Shown here piece after piece: positions 10,877 to 21,322 of a stretch of DNA of 64,000 bases (the first letter of the stretch is position 1; each line of letters starts with the position of its first letter). The notes under the pieces were generated by a model that ran no database searches, had not been told where the DNA came from, and saw only the letters and a program-made list of their open reading frames with translations. This DNA comes from Zelonia costaricensis (lineage: Eukaryota; Euglenozoa; Kinetoplastea; Trypanosomatida; Trypanosomatidae): contig JASAOO010003513.1 of assembly GCA_030849075.1 (NCBI GenBank), forward strand, positions 24,303-88,302. Reading direction: 5' to 3'. Both the position numbers and the translations under genes were made by a program.

Positions 10877-13476
10877 GTCGCCAGGCGCAGACGGCCGCGC
10901 GTCGGCGTGCTCTCCTGTGCAGGGCGCAGTGGAACGTGGAGGCGCAGGTGCGTCGCATGTACAGTCGTACGGTGGACGAGTACTACACGCTCAACCGTGT
11001 GCAGCCACTCGGGCAGGGCACGTTCGGCACCGTCTACCGCGCCGCCCTCTTGATGCAGCAGCAGCAGGAACCTCCGCCAGACGCGTCCGCCGATGGTGCC
11101 GCGGGGGCCGTGCAGGTGGAGCAGGCCTTCAGCACCGCCGCCGTCCTTGCCTGGACGGCAAACCCCGCAGAGGAGGCACGGCTGCGGGAGGCCTACATCC
11201 GCGAGAAGGAGCGACGAGCGCCGCTGGCGGTGCTGCGTGTTGCCGCCGCAGCAGCATCGTCGGCATCAGCAGACAGTGCGCCGGACGTGTTTGCAGTGAA
11301 GGTGATCCAGAAGAAGCGCATGCTGGTTGACGCCCTCCGAAACCTCCGCGAGGAACAGCGGCAGCAGCAGCAAGTCCATGACAATGCTCGCACTCGTGAA
11401 TGCCCGCGTGATGGTGCGGCCAAGACGGCGGCCACGTTGCCCGTCATGTCTGACGCCGAGGCTGCCGTGGTGGAGCAGCTCGTGCTGCTCGAGACGCAGC
11501 CCGACGACCTCGCGGCGCAGCGGCAGGCAGAGTGGACCGCCGGTGCCCTCGCCAGCCTGCAGCTCACAGACTCGCTGGCAGAGGCACTCTCGCAGCGGCA
11601 GCCCTCCGCATCGGAGAGTCACAGCGGCGCTACCGACTGCCCCGCCTCTGCACTGACGGTGGAGCGGCAGCACGAGCGCGAGCTCCGCGAGCGGCAGCGC
11701 CGCGAGCTGCTCCGCTGCCTCCCCGAGACCGTGCGCCGCGGCTATGAGAAGGAGCTTCAGCACCGGCGGCGGCAGCAGTGTGAGATCAACATCCTGCTCG
11801 CCGTGCAGCACCCCAACGTCACGGCCCTGTACGAAGTGTTTGACCAGCCCGACCACCTTGCACTGGTGATGGAGCAGGCCACGGGTGGGGAGGTGTGGGA
11901 CCTCCTGCAGACCTACAAGCGGCGCGCAGCGCAGCGGCTGGCGCAGCAGGGCTCGTCACCGCACGCCACGCGCGATCACGCACACATGACGGCGACAAGT
12001 GGTGCACCGGCGTCGGCTGCCGCGCCTGAGAAGGGCGGCGACGTGGAGGCGGGGGACAGCGACGCCGATACCGACCTTGTCTCCCTCGGGGGCCCGCTTC
12101 CCGAGTACCTCGTGAAGATCATCGTGGTGCAGGTGCTGGAGGCGGTGCTGTACCTGCACACGATGGGCATCATCCACCGCGACCTGAAGCTGGAGAACTT
12201 GATGCTGCACCGCCCGTGCGACCGGTACGCCCTCAACGCGCTACAGATGCAGATGCTGCTGCACCAGCTGCGCGGACTGGCACCTTCTCTTGCGGCTCCC
12301 TCCTCCCCCGCGCATGCCGGCGCGGCGTCGCACAGGGGTGAGCCCGTCGACGGCGTGGACGACGAGGTGGAGTTCACGAACCCGCTCTCCGTACTGCACA
12401 CCGTGCACGTTCCGCGGCACCTGTGGCCTGTCGTCAAGGTGATGGACTTCGGGCTGTCGCGTGTACTCGATCAGCTCCGCACGCGTCCCGCCACCGCAGC
12501 AGCCACAACAACGGATGCGTCGACGCCCGCCAGCGACACCCTACACGGCTGCACGGCGACAGAGGCGGTGCCGGAGCGGGTGCGCCTCATCTATTCCCGC
12601 AACGACGCCACGACGAGCTGCGGCACGCCCATCTACGCCGCGCCGGAGGTGACGCAGCCGGCGCTGCGGCCGGACCGGGTCGGCTACAGCGCAGCGGTGG
12701 ACATGTACTCGGTCGGCGTCATCGCCTACGCGCTGCTCACCGGACGGGCCCCGTTTCCGTCGAAGCGGCACCCGCGCCGGCCAGATGGCCCGCCTGTTGT
12801 GGACTACGACGCGCCCCTGCGCTTCCAGCGTCGTCGGCGCCGACCGAACATCGCGACGGCAGCGGCGAGTGCACCAGCGCCCGCTCGAGCGCCGCAGGAG
12901 CCGCACGACCCCCACTCCGGTGTCGCACTGCCGCCCCTCGCTGTGGTGGAGTCGGTGCAGGTGGCGATGCCGGCGGCACCGCACGCCACCGCCGCAGCGG
13001 AGCGCACCACATCGACACAAACGCGTCGCTGGCGGCAGCAGGTGGCCGCCGTGGCCACCCGCGTGCGACGCGCGGAGGCGGAGCGGGCGAGCACGGCCGA
13101 GACACCGCACAGCTACCACAGCTGCAGCAGTGGGCACACCCCGGTCGCCTCCCTCTTCGACTCCACCGTGTCGCAGCTGATGGCGTCGCTCACAGCGTAC
13201 GGGGACGGCTGCGCGGCGGCGGGGCGGGAGGTCGACCTCGACCGCCTCGTGCACGTCTCGCTCGCAGCCGGCGATCCGGCGGAGTCGGCGGGTCGCGTGA
13301 TGGGGGTGGATGGGCGGGTGGCCGAGGTCGCGCTCCCCCCCATCTCAGCGCTGGGGTCGTCGTTCTTGCGCGGCCTGCTGGAGAAGTACCCAGCACGGCG
13401 TCTGACCGCCTACGAGGCCCTGCGACACCCGTGGCTGCGGGAGTGTGTCGGTGAGCCGCCCGTGGAGGGGCCGTAG
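9811..13476 (+). CDS. FHA-domain serine/threonine protein kinase, Chk2/Rad53-like architecture
   Basis: The protein has 1221 residues from the ATG at 9811. A split FHA domain spans about 131-310: GRLSSND and the SVHC segment come first, then an insert of about 90 residues, then DYSTNG near 265. FHA domains bind phosphothreonine. A Gln run follows near 345-354. The kinase domain runs from about 390 to 1212 with all key residues: glycine loop GQGTFGTV near 400, Lys497 in VFAVKVIQ, likely helix-C Glu658, HRDLKLEN with Asp791, DFG with Asp879, and APE at 944-946. The kinase is inflated by inserts: about 140 residues between Lys497 and Glu658, about 60 before the catalytic loop, and about 70 between HRD and DFG. 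FHA followed by a CAMK-like kinase is the layout of Chk2, Rad53 and Dun1, so a checkpoint role is plausible but unproven. Confidence 0.9.
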
Positions 13477-14771
13477 TGAAGGTGTGGATCGGGAGAGGCA
13501 GCGGTGCTCGCGCACAGCGCCACGTTTCCCGGATCCACCCCAACAAGCAACAAGCAACACACACACACACACACACGGACGCGACTGCCCATGCGCACTA
13601 CCACTAACGCAATAGCGGCGTTGATGCTCCCAGCCTAACTCGATGCACGCTTCTGCGCTCGCCGAGGAAGGAAGGAAAGGGAGGGCATCTACATGTACAC
13701 TCACGCGCACGCACATGTACGTGTGTATGTGTGTGTGTCGTACTGCAGGCAACGCGGATGCCAAGCAGGTGAGGAGAGACGCAAAGCAGTGGCCTTCCCC
13801 TCCTCGCGTTCTCCGTCTCCGCACTCTTGTGACGTGGCACGACGCCAAGCGAGCGATGCTGATGTCCGACTTCACCCACCCCTACCCCTACCCCTACCCC
13901 TTCTTCTTCCCGACCACCTTCTCTCCGTACGCGTCTTCTCCGGCGCCCTCACGCCAACGCACGTGCCCCGCTCCCGTGTCAAGTGTGTCCTCCCAGCATA
14001 CAGCCGCTGCCCGTGACTCTCTTCCGTTGTTTCTTCATTTTTTTCCTTTTTCCTTTTTCGCCATCATTACCACCCTCATCATCAAGCGGTGGCATCGGCC
14101 AAATACAACTCGCCCCCCCCCCTCGCCCAGCCTCACCCCCGCCCTCGTCTCACACCCCGCGCCCCTCGCCCGGCTCTGTCACCGGTGCGCACCAAAACTG
14201 TGTAAAGCGAAGACTCCCTCTCACCCTCGTCAGCCGCCTCGAGTCTCGGTCCCTCTCACCTCTCCTCTCACGGCATTCGCCTCTTGCCCATTTGTTTTCG
14301 TGTTCTTCTCGTTGTTGTTTGGCAGTGCACCGGCGTCTGCGTCGGTGCCTTGACGTGCGTGTGTGCGTGTGTGCGTGTAGACGTTCATCCGTCTCCCTCG
14401 TCCTCTCACGCGAGGCTGCATCACCCTCGCCCTGCGCGCCAGCACATTTTCGCATTCCTTCTTTCTTCTCCTCCTCCTCTGTGCGTGTGCGCGTGTATTT
14501 CTCTTACGTCTTTGTTAACTGGCGACCACGACCTCTGCGCCGCCCACACACACACACACACCAACAAGCACGCACACGTACGTGCGTGGGCACGAGCTCC
14601 CTCATCCCCATCCCACGGCACCGGCGCTGCTCGGCCTCGCCGATCTTCGAAGGCTCGTGTCCCTGTCTTCTTCATTCCTTTTCCTGTTCTCTTCCTCCAC
14701 TCTCCTCCCAAACCTTGCCGCTCTGCTCCCGCTCTTGCCAGTGTGTCTGTACAATATCATCTGCTCTCTCT

Positions 14772-14803
<32 letters not shown>

Positions 14804-15588
14804 TTGAGTTCGTGCACTGTCTTCGCCTTTGGGCTCACTTCTCATTTCTCCTCCACCTTTGTCGTCACCGTCGTCATCGTTGCGCGGGTCTGCCTGCACG
14901 TGTACGTGCACGAGTAGGCGGCTGGCTGCGCGTGTGTGTGCGTGTGCACCAGCGCTGCGTGGTCTGTTGCAGTGCTACATCCCACGCTCCATCGAGCCGC
15001 GTCTGCAGCCTGTCCTCCTCCCCCCCCCTCTCCAGCAAACCCCCTTTCGGCGCTCACGACTCCGCGGCTCGATCGCAGCTCTTGACGCCGCCCGCTGTTG
15101 CGCCTCTTGTCCACTCTGCTAGGGCGGCCATCACCAGCACCGTTGTTCATCACCACCTCAGCCGCCGCCACCTTCTTCTCCTCCCTTCCGCCGCGCGCTA
15201 CGACAACCAAGCACGCGTCTCTTCAAGCAACTCTGCTTCCTCTCTGTTCGTTTTCTCTTTCTTCCAGCCCCCCCCCCCCCCCCCACCCCACCCGCTCACA
15301 CACACAGCCGTGTCTGTACCTGCGTTGTGCTCTCTTCGTCTTCTCCACGTCTCCTCCCCCCCCCCCTTACGTGCCAGGCACTGGGCACCGTTGAGTACAC
15401 CCGCCGCTGCCAACACCGTCAAACGCGAAAGACGACGGTGTTGAAGCCGCATGTGCAGCTGGTGATCGACGCAAGCGGCGAACTTCAGCGTTTTAGATTC
15501 TTTAAACGCGCGCATTGTGTTTCTTGCCTTTCCTCCTCCTCTCCTCTCCTCCCTTCCTCACTGCGTCCCTCTGCGGGTGTGCACAACC
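13477..15588. other. Intergenic region before the RING gene
   Basis: No gene is supported in these 2.1 kb. Contents: a (CCCCTA)n G-quadruplex motif at 13879-13900, TG tracts near 14781-14802 and 13726-13739, a C17 homopolymer at 15268-15284 directly after a CCAG, and a second C-rich tract near 15356-15366 followed by the AG at 15376-15377, a candidate acceptor. If that AG is used, the leader would contain a four-codon uORF (ATG at 15451, stop at 15463-15465) ahead of the RING gene. Confidence 0.65.
13879..13900 (-). repeat. (CCCCTA)n tract; G-quadruplex motif on the minus strand
   Basis: Four C4 runs are separated by TA, so the minus strand reads four G4 runs with TA loops. It resembles but does not equal the trypanosomatid telomere repeat (CCCTAA), and it is internal and very short, so it is not evidence of a telomere. 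It lies in the intergenic region about 400 bp after the kinase stop codon. Confidence 0.75.
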
Positions 15589-16710
15589 ATGTCAGCGGTG
15601 ATGCAGCACCGGCCACACCCCGAGCTGACCTTCGCGCAGGCGCGCTACGCCAACGCGTCGCACCCGGCTACAGCCACCTTTCCAGCTGGCTGCGACTTCT
15701 TCGCGAGCGTCTCGAGCGGTGGCTCCATCGCGATGAACTTCCTGCGCGTCGCCGTACCGGCGCTGGCGCTGGTGCTGGTGCTTCTGTGGGTGGCGCGCTG
15801 CGTCGCGACCCGGCTCGAGGCGCGGCGCATGCGCCTCCTCGCCGTCAGCTGGGCCGCGCTGCCGAGCTACAAGAAGGTGCGTGGCATGGCTGCCGCACTC
15901 CGCCTCAAGCACTCCCGCCGCCGCCGCCGCCACCACCGTTGCCATCGCCACAGCGGCAGCAGCAGCAATGCCGACGGGCACGAGTCTGGTGCGGAGACGC
16001 CGGTGGCCACGCCGACGTCGCCCGGGTCGCCGTGCGCGTCTGCCCCCGGGTCGGCGCCAGACGACGATGCGCATGAGAGCAGCAAGGACGAGGAGCTGCA
16101 GTGCGCCATCTGCTTCTCGCTGGTGGCCGACCACTCGGTGGAGCTGCTGCCCTGCGGGCACAAGCAGTTCTGCGCGCGCTGCCTCGTGCAGCTCTGGCAG
16201 TTCTCCGGCATGTACCGCCAGCTGCACTGCCCGCTGTGTCGGCAAGCGGTGCAGCTCATGTGCCCCGTCCACGTCGCCGGCTCCACGCCGTCCGTGGATG
16301 ACGTGCTCCTGCTGGAGAAGTACAACCGCGGCTTCGGGAGCACCACGCGGCTGCCGCTGCTGGACTGGTGCGTGCTGCGGCTGCGCGCCATGACCCACGC
16401 ACGCCTGCTGCCCATTGTCATCGGCCTCCGCATCGCCGTCCTGCACATCACCATGTTCACCTACATGCTCCTGCCGTCTAGCCTCGCCGCGGTGGTGGAC
16501 GGCACCGCGGCGGCTGCGGAGACGGCGGCACTGACGAGCGGCGCGTCCGCCTCTGCTATCGCCGCCGCCTGGAACGGCGCCCTCCGCGCCTTCACCACCA
16601 TCGTGTACACCGCAGCCGTCTACGCGGACGACTTGTTTGTTGTGGCCGTCAGTATCATCCTGACCGGCCACCTCCTGCAAAGTGCCCTCTTCAAGGACCT
16701 CAAGCTGTAG
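15589..16710 (+). CDS. RNF170-like membrane RING-finger E3 ubiquitin ligase
   Basis: The protein has 373 residues. A transmembrane helix lies at about 50-70, followed by a basic Arg/His-rich region at 105-121 and an acidic linker. A C3HC4 RING spans 172-217 with Cys172, Cys175, Cys189, His191, Cys195, Cys198, Cys214 and Cys217. Two hydrophobic C-terminal stretches follow, about 273-303 and 334-364. The order (one helix, RING, then two C-terminal helices), the CPLCRQAVQL end of the RING, the YNRGFG segment at 245-250 and the DDLFVV segment in the last helix all resemble RNF170, the ER E3 that degrades activated IP3 receptors. In this organism the substrate is unknown. ATG 15589 was chosen because upstream in-frame codons lack an ATG; ATG 15601, four codons later, is an alternative. 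Confidence 0.85.
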   Translation: MSAVMQHRPHPELTFAQARYANASHPATATFPAGCDFFASVSSGGSIAMNFLRVAVPALALVLVLLWVARCVATRLEARRMRLLAVSWAALPSYKKVRGMAAALRLKHSRRRRRHHRCHRHSGSSSNADGHESGAETPVATPTSPGSPCASAPGSAPDDDAHESSKDEELQCAICFSLVADHSVELLPCGHKQFCARCLVQLWQFSGMYRQLHCPLCRQAVQLMCPVHVAGSTPSVDDVLLLEKYNRGFGSTTRLPLLDWCVLRLRAMTHARLLPIVIGLRIAVLHITMFTYMLLPSSLAAVVDGTAAAAETAALTSGASASAIAAAWNGALRAFTTIVYTAAVYADDLFVVAVSIILTGHLLQSALFKDLKL

Positions 16711-18287
16711 ACCGTGTGAGGCCTCACAAGCGCGTCTTGGACGGGGGAGATGAAGCGAGGAGGGGGTGATGGGTCGTGTGCGTGATGTCGACGCAATACT
16801 TCCGCGCCAGTCCTGCAGTCCACCCGAGCCCGCTCCCTTTCGTGCCGGCATTCCCCCACCGAGCTTCTGAAGTCGGCTTCGCCCCTTTCGTTCCACCTCC
16901 TTTACGTTGCTCTCTTCTTCTTTTTTCTCTTCTCTTTGCTCAGGTGTGCTTAGTGTGTCTCATCCCCTCCCCGCGCGACCCCGCTGCACGACACGCGCGA
17001 CCCGTACCCCGCCCCTCTTTGGAACGACAATCTGAAGCTGAAAACGCCCTTTTTTTTGCGTGCGCTGTTTTCTGCTCTTTCTCTCGCACTCCCTGAGTTC
17101 CCCCCGTGCTGCGCCCTGCGGTGCTCACTTTCGTCCTCTCTTCTGTGTCCGCCCCCCCCCGCCGTGCCTCCAGGTAGAAACAAAAGGCACCCACAACTCT
17201 GCACGTGCATCCCGGCTTCGTCTGCGCCCAATGCCCGCCGCCTTTTTCGTTTGTTTTCCTTGTTAAGCCCTGTGGTGCTGCGCCACTTTTTTCCCCCTTT
17301 TTAGCCTGGTTGTTCCTTCTCCTTCTGTGCCGCTGGCGCGCGCCCGACGCCCACCCGCCACCCTGATGCCACCCCGAAATGGAACGCCCACCTGCCACCC
17401 CACCTTCGCCGCGACGCGCGCCTCCACCTTTGCCCGCCCCTCGCGCATCTGCGTTTTGGCGAGCCCGGGCCGATTGAAGACTGGGCCACACATCATTAAG
17501 CCCACCAACGACGAAAAGAAAAAACACGCCAGAGCCCCCCTCTCCCCGCCCCCCCCCCCCGCCACCGAAAGGGCACACCCGACAACCACGCACGCCAGAC
17601 CAAGACGCCCCCCCCTAAGCCCGAAAACCCACCGCCCCCCCTCCTCCCTCCGGCCCAACCAGCCCCGGCCCCCCCCCTCCCCCTCCCGCCAGGGCCAAAC
17701 CCCCCTCCTGGGCGGGCCCCAGCCCCGCCGGAAGGAATGGGGCCATGCGGCGTTGCCCAACGCCACCCGCCCCCCCGCCGCGCCGAGGCTGGAAAACCCC
17801 CCCGCGCGGAAGCGCCGCCGGGCAACACCGTCCGGGGGCGGACACGGCCACGGCGCCCGCCAGCCCCCTACGCCACGCAAAAAGCGCGGGCCGCCACGCA
17901 CCCCAACGTAAATGCGCGTTTCAGCTGTTTTCTCACCTTTCAGCCGCGCACCGCAACTCGGAAGGCCCCCACAAAAACGAAATGCTATGTTGCGCATCTA
18001 ACAAAAGAAAAAGGATCGCAGCAGCGCATTGCATGCGTCTGCACGATTCACACTCGGCACGTCAACTACGGTCCGCTGCGATGGCGAGCGTGAGACTCTT
18101 GTCCGTTTCCCTCGCCCATGAAACAACCCTCTCCACTCGTCCCACCTTCACGCCTTCACTTTTGCTTCTTTTCCCGCACTCTCGCGCAACACGGACGCGT
18201 CTTCCTGTCAACAAGCTCGAAGAAAGCGAGTTCGAACTAAATAGCACAACCACTAAAACACACGGAGTCACATCCCTCTCTGCCAAG
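16711..18287. other. Intergenic region with an unusual C-rich block
   Basis: No gene is supported. Pyrimidine-rich, T-run-containing sequence covers 16870-17310. A block of extreme C content at about 17530-17880 holds many C6-C10 runs broken by short A or G groups, unlike any other intergenic region here. Pyrimidine-rich sequence at 18133-18181 leads to the AG at 18224-18225, the likely acceptor for the gene at 18288. Long Gly/Arg/Trp-rich frames on the minus strand across the C-rich block are composition artefacts. Confidence 0.65.
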
Positions 18288-18890
18288 ATGACGATGAACT
18301 TTGGGAACATGACCCTCGGGGGTGCCATGGCCACCTTCGGAGGTCAGTCGAACCCGATGTGCAACTACACGAGCCCGCTGGCGAAGAAGTTTGTGTACAA
18401 GGAGGTGGGCAAGGTGTACTACCCGCTGCGCCGCCACGTCTTCCGCACCAAGGTCCGCACGGCGGCCGAGATCCGGTTCAACGAGATCGTGAAGCGTTAC
18501 ATGAAGGAGAAGATGACGTTCAAGAAAGGCTGCTACGCCGCGACAATCACGAACACCGTAGAGCTCGACCACATGGGGAGCATCATCCCGAAGGACGAGT
18601 ACGAGGTCAAGCGCCTGACGAGCTACATGACGAGCAAGAAGATGAGCAACGACTACAAGAAGCACATGCAGGAGCTGTGGACGCGCGTGCTCTTCGTGTG
18701 CGAGTCGACCAACCTTGTCGGTGTGACTGAGAACGCCATGACCCAGAACTCGCGCCCGGGCACGGATGAGGAGTTCATGTCGCTCATTTGGTACTCGGCC
18801 TTCTCGACGACGCTGCTCGCCTTCGTCCTGACGCTCGTCATTTGGTGGTACCGCTACGGCCAGGCTCCGCAGTACGCCGAGTTCAAGTAA
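18288..18890 (+). CDS. Conserved-looking hypothetical protein with C-terminal membrane anchor
   Basis: I do not recognise the family. The protein has 200 residues with ordinary, non-repetitive composition, which sets it apart from the low-complexity proteins around it. Residues 30-160 are soluble and mixed-charge, rich in Lys/Tyr/Met (for example FVYKEVGKVYYPLRRHVFR at 35-53). A single strongly hydrophobic segment at about 165-188 is followed by a 12-residue tail, so a tail-anchored or single-pass protein is likely, possibly in mitochondria or ER. The open frame extends upstream into C-rich intergenic DNA, but ATG 18288 is the first ATG after a likely acceptor at 18224-18225, and upstream sequence is not protein-like. 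The next codon but one is also ATG (18294), so the start may be off by two residues. Confidence 0.85.
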   Translation: MTMNFGNMTLGGAMATFGGQSNPMCNYTSPLAKKFVYKEVGKVYYPLRRHVFRTKVRTAAEIRFNEIVKRYMKEKMTFKKGCYAATITNTVELDHMGSIIPKDEYEVKRLTSYMTSKKMSNDYKKHMQELWTRVLFVCESTNLVGVTENAMTQNSRPGTDEEFMSLIWYSAFSTTLLAFVLTLVIWWYRYGQAPQYAEFK

Positions 18891-19773
18891 GTGCCGGCAC
18901 GCCGCGCTGCGGTGGCTGACCACGAACAACAACAACAAAAAAGCTCGCCCTCTCGTGTTTTGCACTTTTCCCTCGGTTTTTTTCGCCGCCCTCTCCCCAC
19001 CGCGACTTAATTAGAGCACCTTAGCAATTAGGAAGTTACAAAGGACTCCGCCGTTTTTCCTTTGTCTTTTTTTTGTGTGTGTGCAGGCGTTTGTGCCTGT
19101 GTGTTGTTGACTGGGATAAGGTCAGAGAGATGAACTACCGGGAACGAAGAGGGCCAGAGTAATTGCTGGTCTCTCCCTTTATTCTCCTCACACCCGTGTA
19201 GACTGTAGGAAACTGTCTTTCCCTATTTGATTTCAGTTTATTTTCGCTAGTCACTCTCCGTCAGTTGGTCGACCTCTTCAAACAAACACACCAAAAAAAA
19301 AAAAGACAACAAGAATGTGGTGATTAAAAGGCACGTCTGGGTGTGCACACCAGGGCTTGAATGAGAGCTGCAGTAAGCGCTTGCCTGCATGTGGAGCTGA
19401 GCAGACGTGCAAAGTCTGCAGGCTCGGCGCGTTTCGTCAGACTCGGATGCACATATGACGTTCCGAGAACGGGAAAGCCGCAAACAGGTGCGCTTGCACT
19501 ACAGAAGTGTGAGCCATGCATTGCTCTAGATGCGCTGTTCATATAGCCTCCCTCTTCTCTTCTACCTTTATGCAAGCCCTCATCCTCGTCCTTACACAAC
19601 GACAAAAGCAACAAAAAAAAAGGTGCTTGTGCACAACGCCGCTTTCTCGCCTTGTCAAAGGAACCCTTTTGCGGAGTTGTGAGGTGAGTCATCATCTTTG
19701 CTTTTTTTTTTTTCACGTTGTTGCCATACACACTTTGTGCAGCTCGCTCGCTCTAGCACTCATTTTTAACGCG
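18891..19773. other. Intergenic region, AT-richer
   Basis: No gene is supported. The sequence is less GC-rich than earlier intergenic regions and has almost no TG or CA microsatellite apart from a short TG run near 19074-19082. It includes an A-run (19292-19304) and T-runs. A T13 tract at 19701-19713 precedes the AG at 19741-19742, the likely acceptor for the gene at 19774. Confidence 0.65.
19698..19742 (+). promoter_or_regulatory. Candidate trans-splice acceptor for the gene at 19774
   Basis: A T13 tract (19701-19713) and T/C-rich sequence are followed by AG at 19741-19742, giving a 31-nt 5' UTR before ATG 19774. The reading frame stays open upstream to 19516 only because this leader lacks stops; those codons translate the T-tract. 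Confidence 0.6.
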
Positions 19774-20808
19774 ATGGTGGCAAAGTGCGAGCAGGTGGTG
19801 CAGCTGCTGAAGGAACTGCAGGCGACGGCGGTGCCTAGGTGTGTGGACAGTGGCGAAGCCATCACCTACCTAGCTTACAAGGATGCCATCCTCAGCAAGT
19901 GCATGGAGCTTCTCACCTTGACGGAAGCCGAGCACACCCTACCCGATGCGCAGCAGCAGCTTCTCGTGGACCACCAGCAGCTCGCTGCCACAGTGATTGA
20001 GCGGACGTTTGACACACACGCACAGCTCCTGCGCTCAAAGCTGGCTGCAGCCGAAAGGAACGCAGAAATGTGGAAAAAGGCGGCTCTTTACGGAAGTGGC
20101 AGTGGCGGCGCAAAGTTGGTCATCCATAGCATCCCTCCAGCATTGTCGAAGACGCTTTGCATTCCGGCACGTGTGACTGCAGGTACGCAAGCGGGCTCAT
20201 CACAACAAGGCGCAGCGGACGTCGCAGACTCAACTCCGCCACTTGACGGCGCTTTCCCAAGGTTTGCGGCCGGAGAGCTCTTCGCCAGCTGGTCTGAGCA
20301 CCTGCTTTCGACGGCAGACAAGAAGATTCACCTCTGGTGCGCATCGGCTACAACTAGCTCTTGCGCCAGGGCATCTGTGGTAGATGAGCCGCAGCGGTCC
20401 ACTTCCGTAGCAGCCGAAAAGAAAGGGAGGATTCTCAGCAGAAAATCGTCTTCCACCCTCTCTTCGCCCGGCTTCGGTGGCGGCGCGCCAACCTCGCAAA
20501 AGGCGTCTCGATCTGGAAACGGCGACGCAGGAAGGTGCCGCGCTTCCGCCTCCCTTCTTTTGGAGCCTGTCGAGCACGGTGTGCAAGACATGAATGCTAG
20601 TACACCACGGAACACCTCTTTGAATACCCTGACGGCGGCCAGCACCCACGCGGCGGACACGGCCCCGGAAAGAGCGGACGCAAGCTCGCCGCTTTACGTG
20701 ATGCGCCCCGTCACGTTCAGCGCTCGCAAGACACGAACACGGAGCAAGCCACGCGGCCCAGCGGTCAACCACAGCCACGGTGGCGGAGCGCACTTGCCCA
20801 AAATCTGA
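19774..20808 (+). CDS. Hypothetical protein with N-terminal helical domain
   Basis: I do not recognise the family. The protein has 344 residues. About residues 1-110 look like a helical bundle (MVAKCEQVVQLLKELQ at the start, an EAEHTLPDAQQQLLVDHQQL segment, then ERNAEMWKKAALYG). The rest is Ser/Thr/Ala-rich and probably disordered, ending in a basic stretch (ARKTRTRSKPRG) that could be a nuclear signal or nucleic-acid contact. The helical part is about the size of MIT-like or other three-helix modules, but no signature supports a specific call. Its codon use is less GC-biased than that of the flanking genes, in line with the compositional shift of the region. The start was chosen by the splice acceptor 31 nt upstream. 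Confidence 0.75.
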   Translation: MVAKCEQVVQLLKELQATAVPRCVDSGEAITYLAYKDAILSKCMELLTLTEAEHTLPDAQQQLLVDHQQLAATVIERTFDTHAQLLRSKLAAAERNAEMWKKAALYGSGSGGAKLVIHSIPPALSKTLCIPARVTAGTQAGSSQQGAADVADSTPPLDGAFPRFAAGELFASWSEHLLSTADKKIHLWCASATTSSCARASVVDEPQRSTSVAAEKKGRILSRKSSSTLSSPGFGGGAPTSQKASRSGNGDAGRCRASASLLLEPVEHGVQDMNASTPRNTSLNTLTAASTHAADTAPERADASSPLYVMRPVTFSARKTRTRSKPRGPAVNHSHGGGAHLPKI

Positions 20809-20967
20809 CACGAGAAGACAGGACGGGACATTTTGCTGTCGCAGCTCATTGAAGGTCCGCTGCTCACGTTTCTGCCTTTTTTTTCTCCTGTCTCTTCCCT
20901 TTTCTTTCTTTTTTTTCTGCTTTTTTTTTTCTGGAACCTCTCTCTCTCGACACAGTTCTTACTTTCC

Positions 20968-21072
20968 ATGAGTCAAAGCGCCAACGCAAACAGAAAATGG
21001 CTTGAGAGCAGCAGCTTACACTGGCCGGTCGCAGCACAAACAGGAGAGCAATGCGCTCGATGTATAATGTGA
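20968..21072 (+). other. Possible micro-ORF after an orphan splice acceptor
   Basis: The first ATG after the AG at 20954-20955 opens a 34-codon frame that ends with TGA at 21070-21072. The product would start MSQSANANRKWLE and has no recognisable motif. It could be a small protein, a non-coding transcript, or nothing, with the pyrimidine tract acting only in polyadenylation of the upstream mRNA (in trypanosomatids poly(A) site choice is coupled to the downstream acceptor). Confidence 0.2.
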
Positions 21073-21322
21073 TGGCAGTAGCACCATCAGCCTCCACCCG
21101 CTTCCCAGGCAAGGAAGTCACCCCCACAGGTTTTTTCGTTTGCATTTTGTTTTCCCCTACCTTACCGCTGGTGATCCTTCTGTCACCACCACTCAAAACG
21201 TCAGGCGGAAAAAAATGGCAAGATCCATATATGGAAGGCACTAACTCCGATGAGAGAGGCACTCAATGGAGCGCGTTGCCCGCTATTGTGAGATTGAGAC
21301 GCGGCGCTTCTGGCGAACGCTG

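Noticed and set aside
13879..13900. Internal telomere
   Set aside because: Only four imperfect units (CCCCTA rather than CCCTAA), within a continuous gene cluster.
14284..15444. A 386-codon + strand frame between the kinase and RING genes
   Set aside because: Its sequence is mostly Ser, Cys-Val and Pro runs from TG and C/T tracts; no ordered segment or homology is visible.
17263..17997. A 244-codon Gly/Arg/Trp-rich minus-strand frame across the C-rich block
   Set aside because: It is the translation of G-runs opposite C-runs, without any motif or a plausible splice acceptor.
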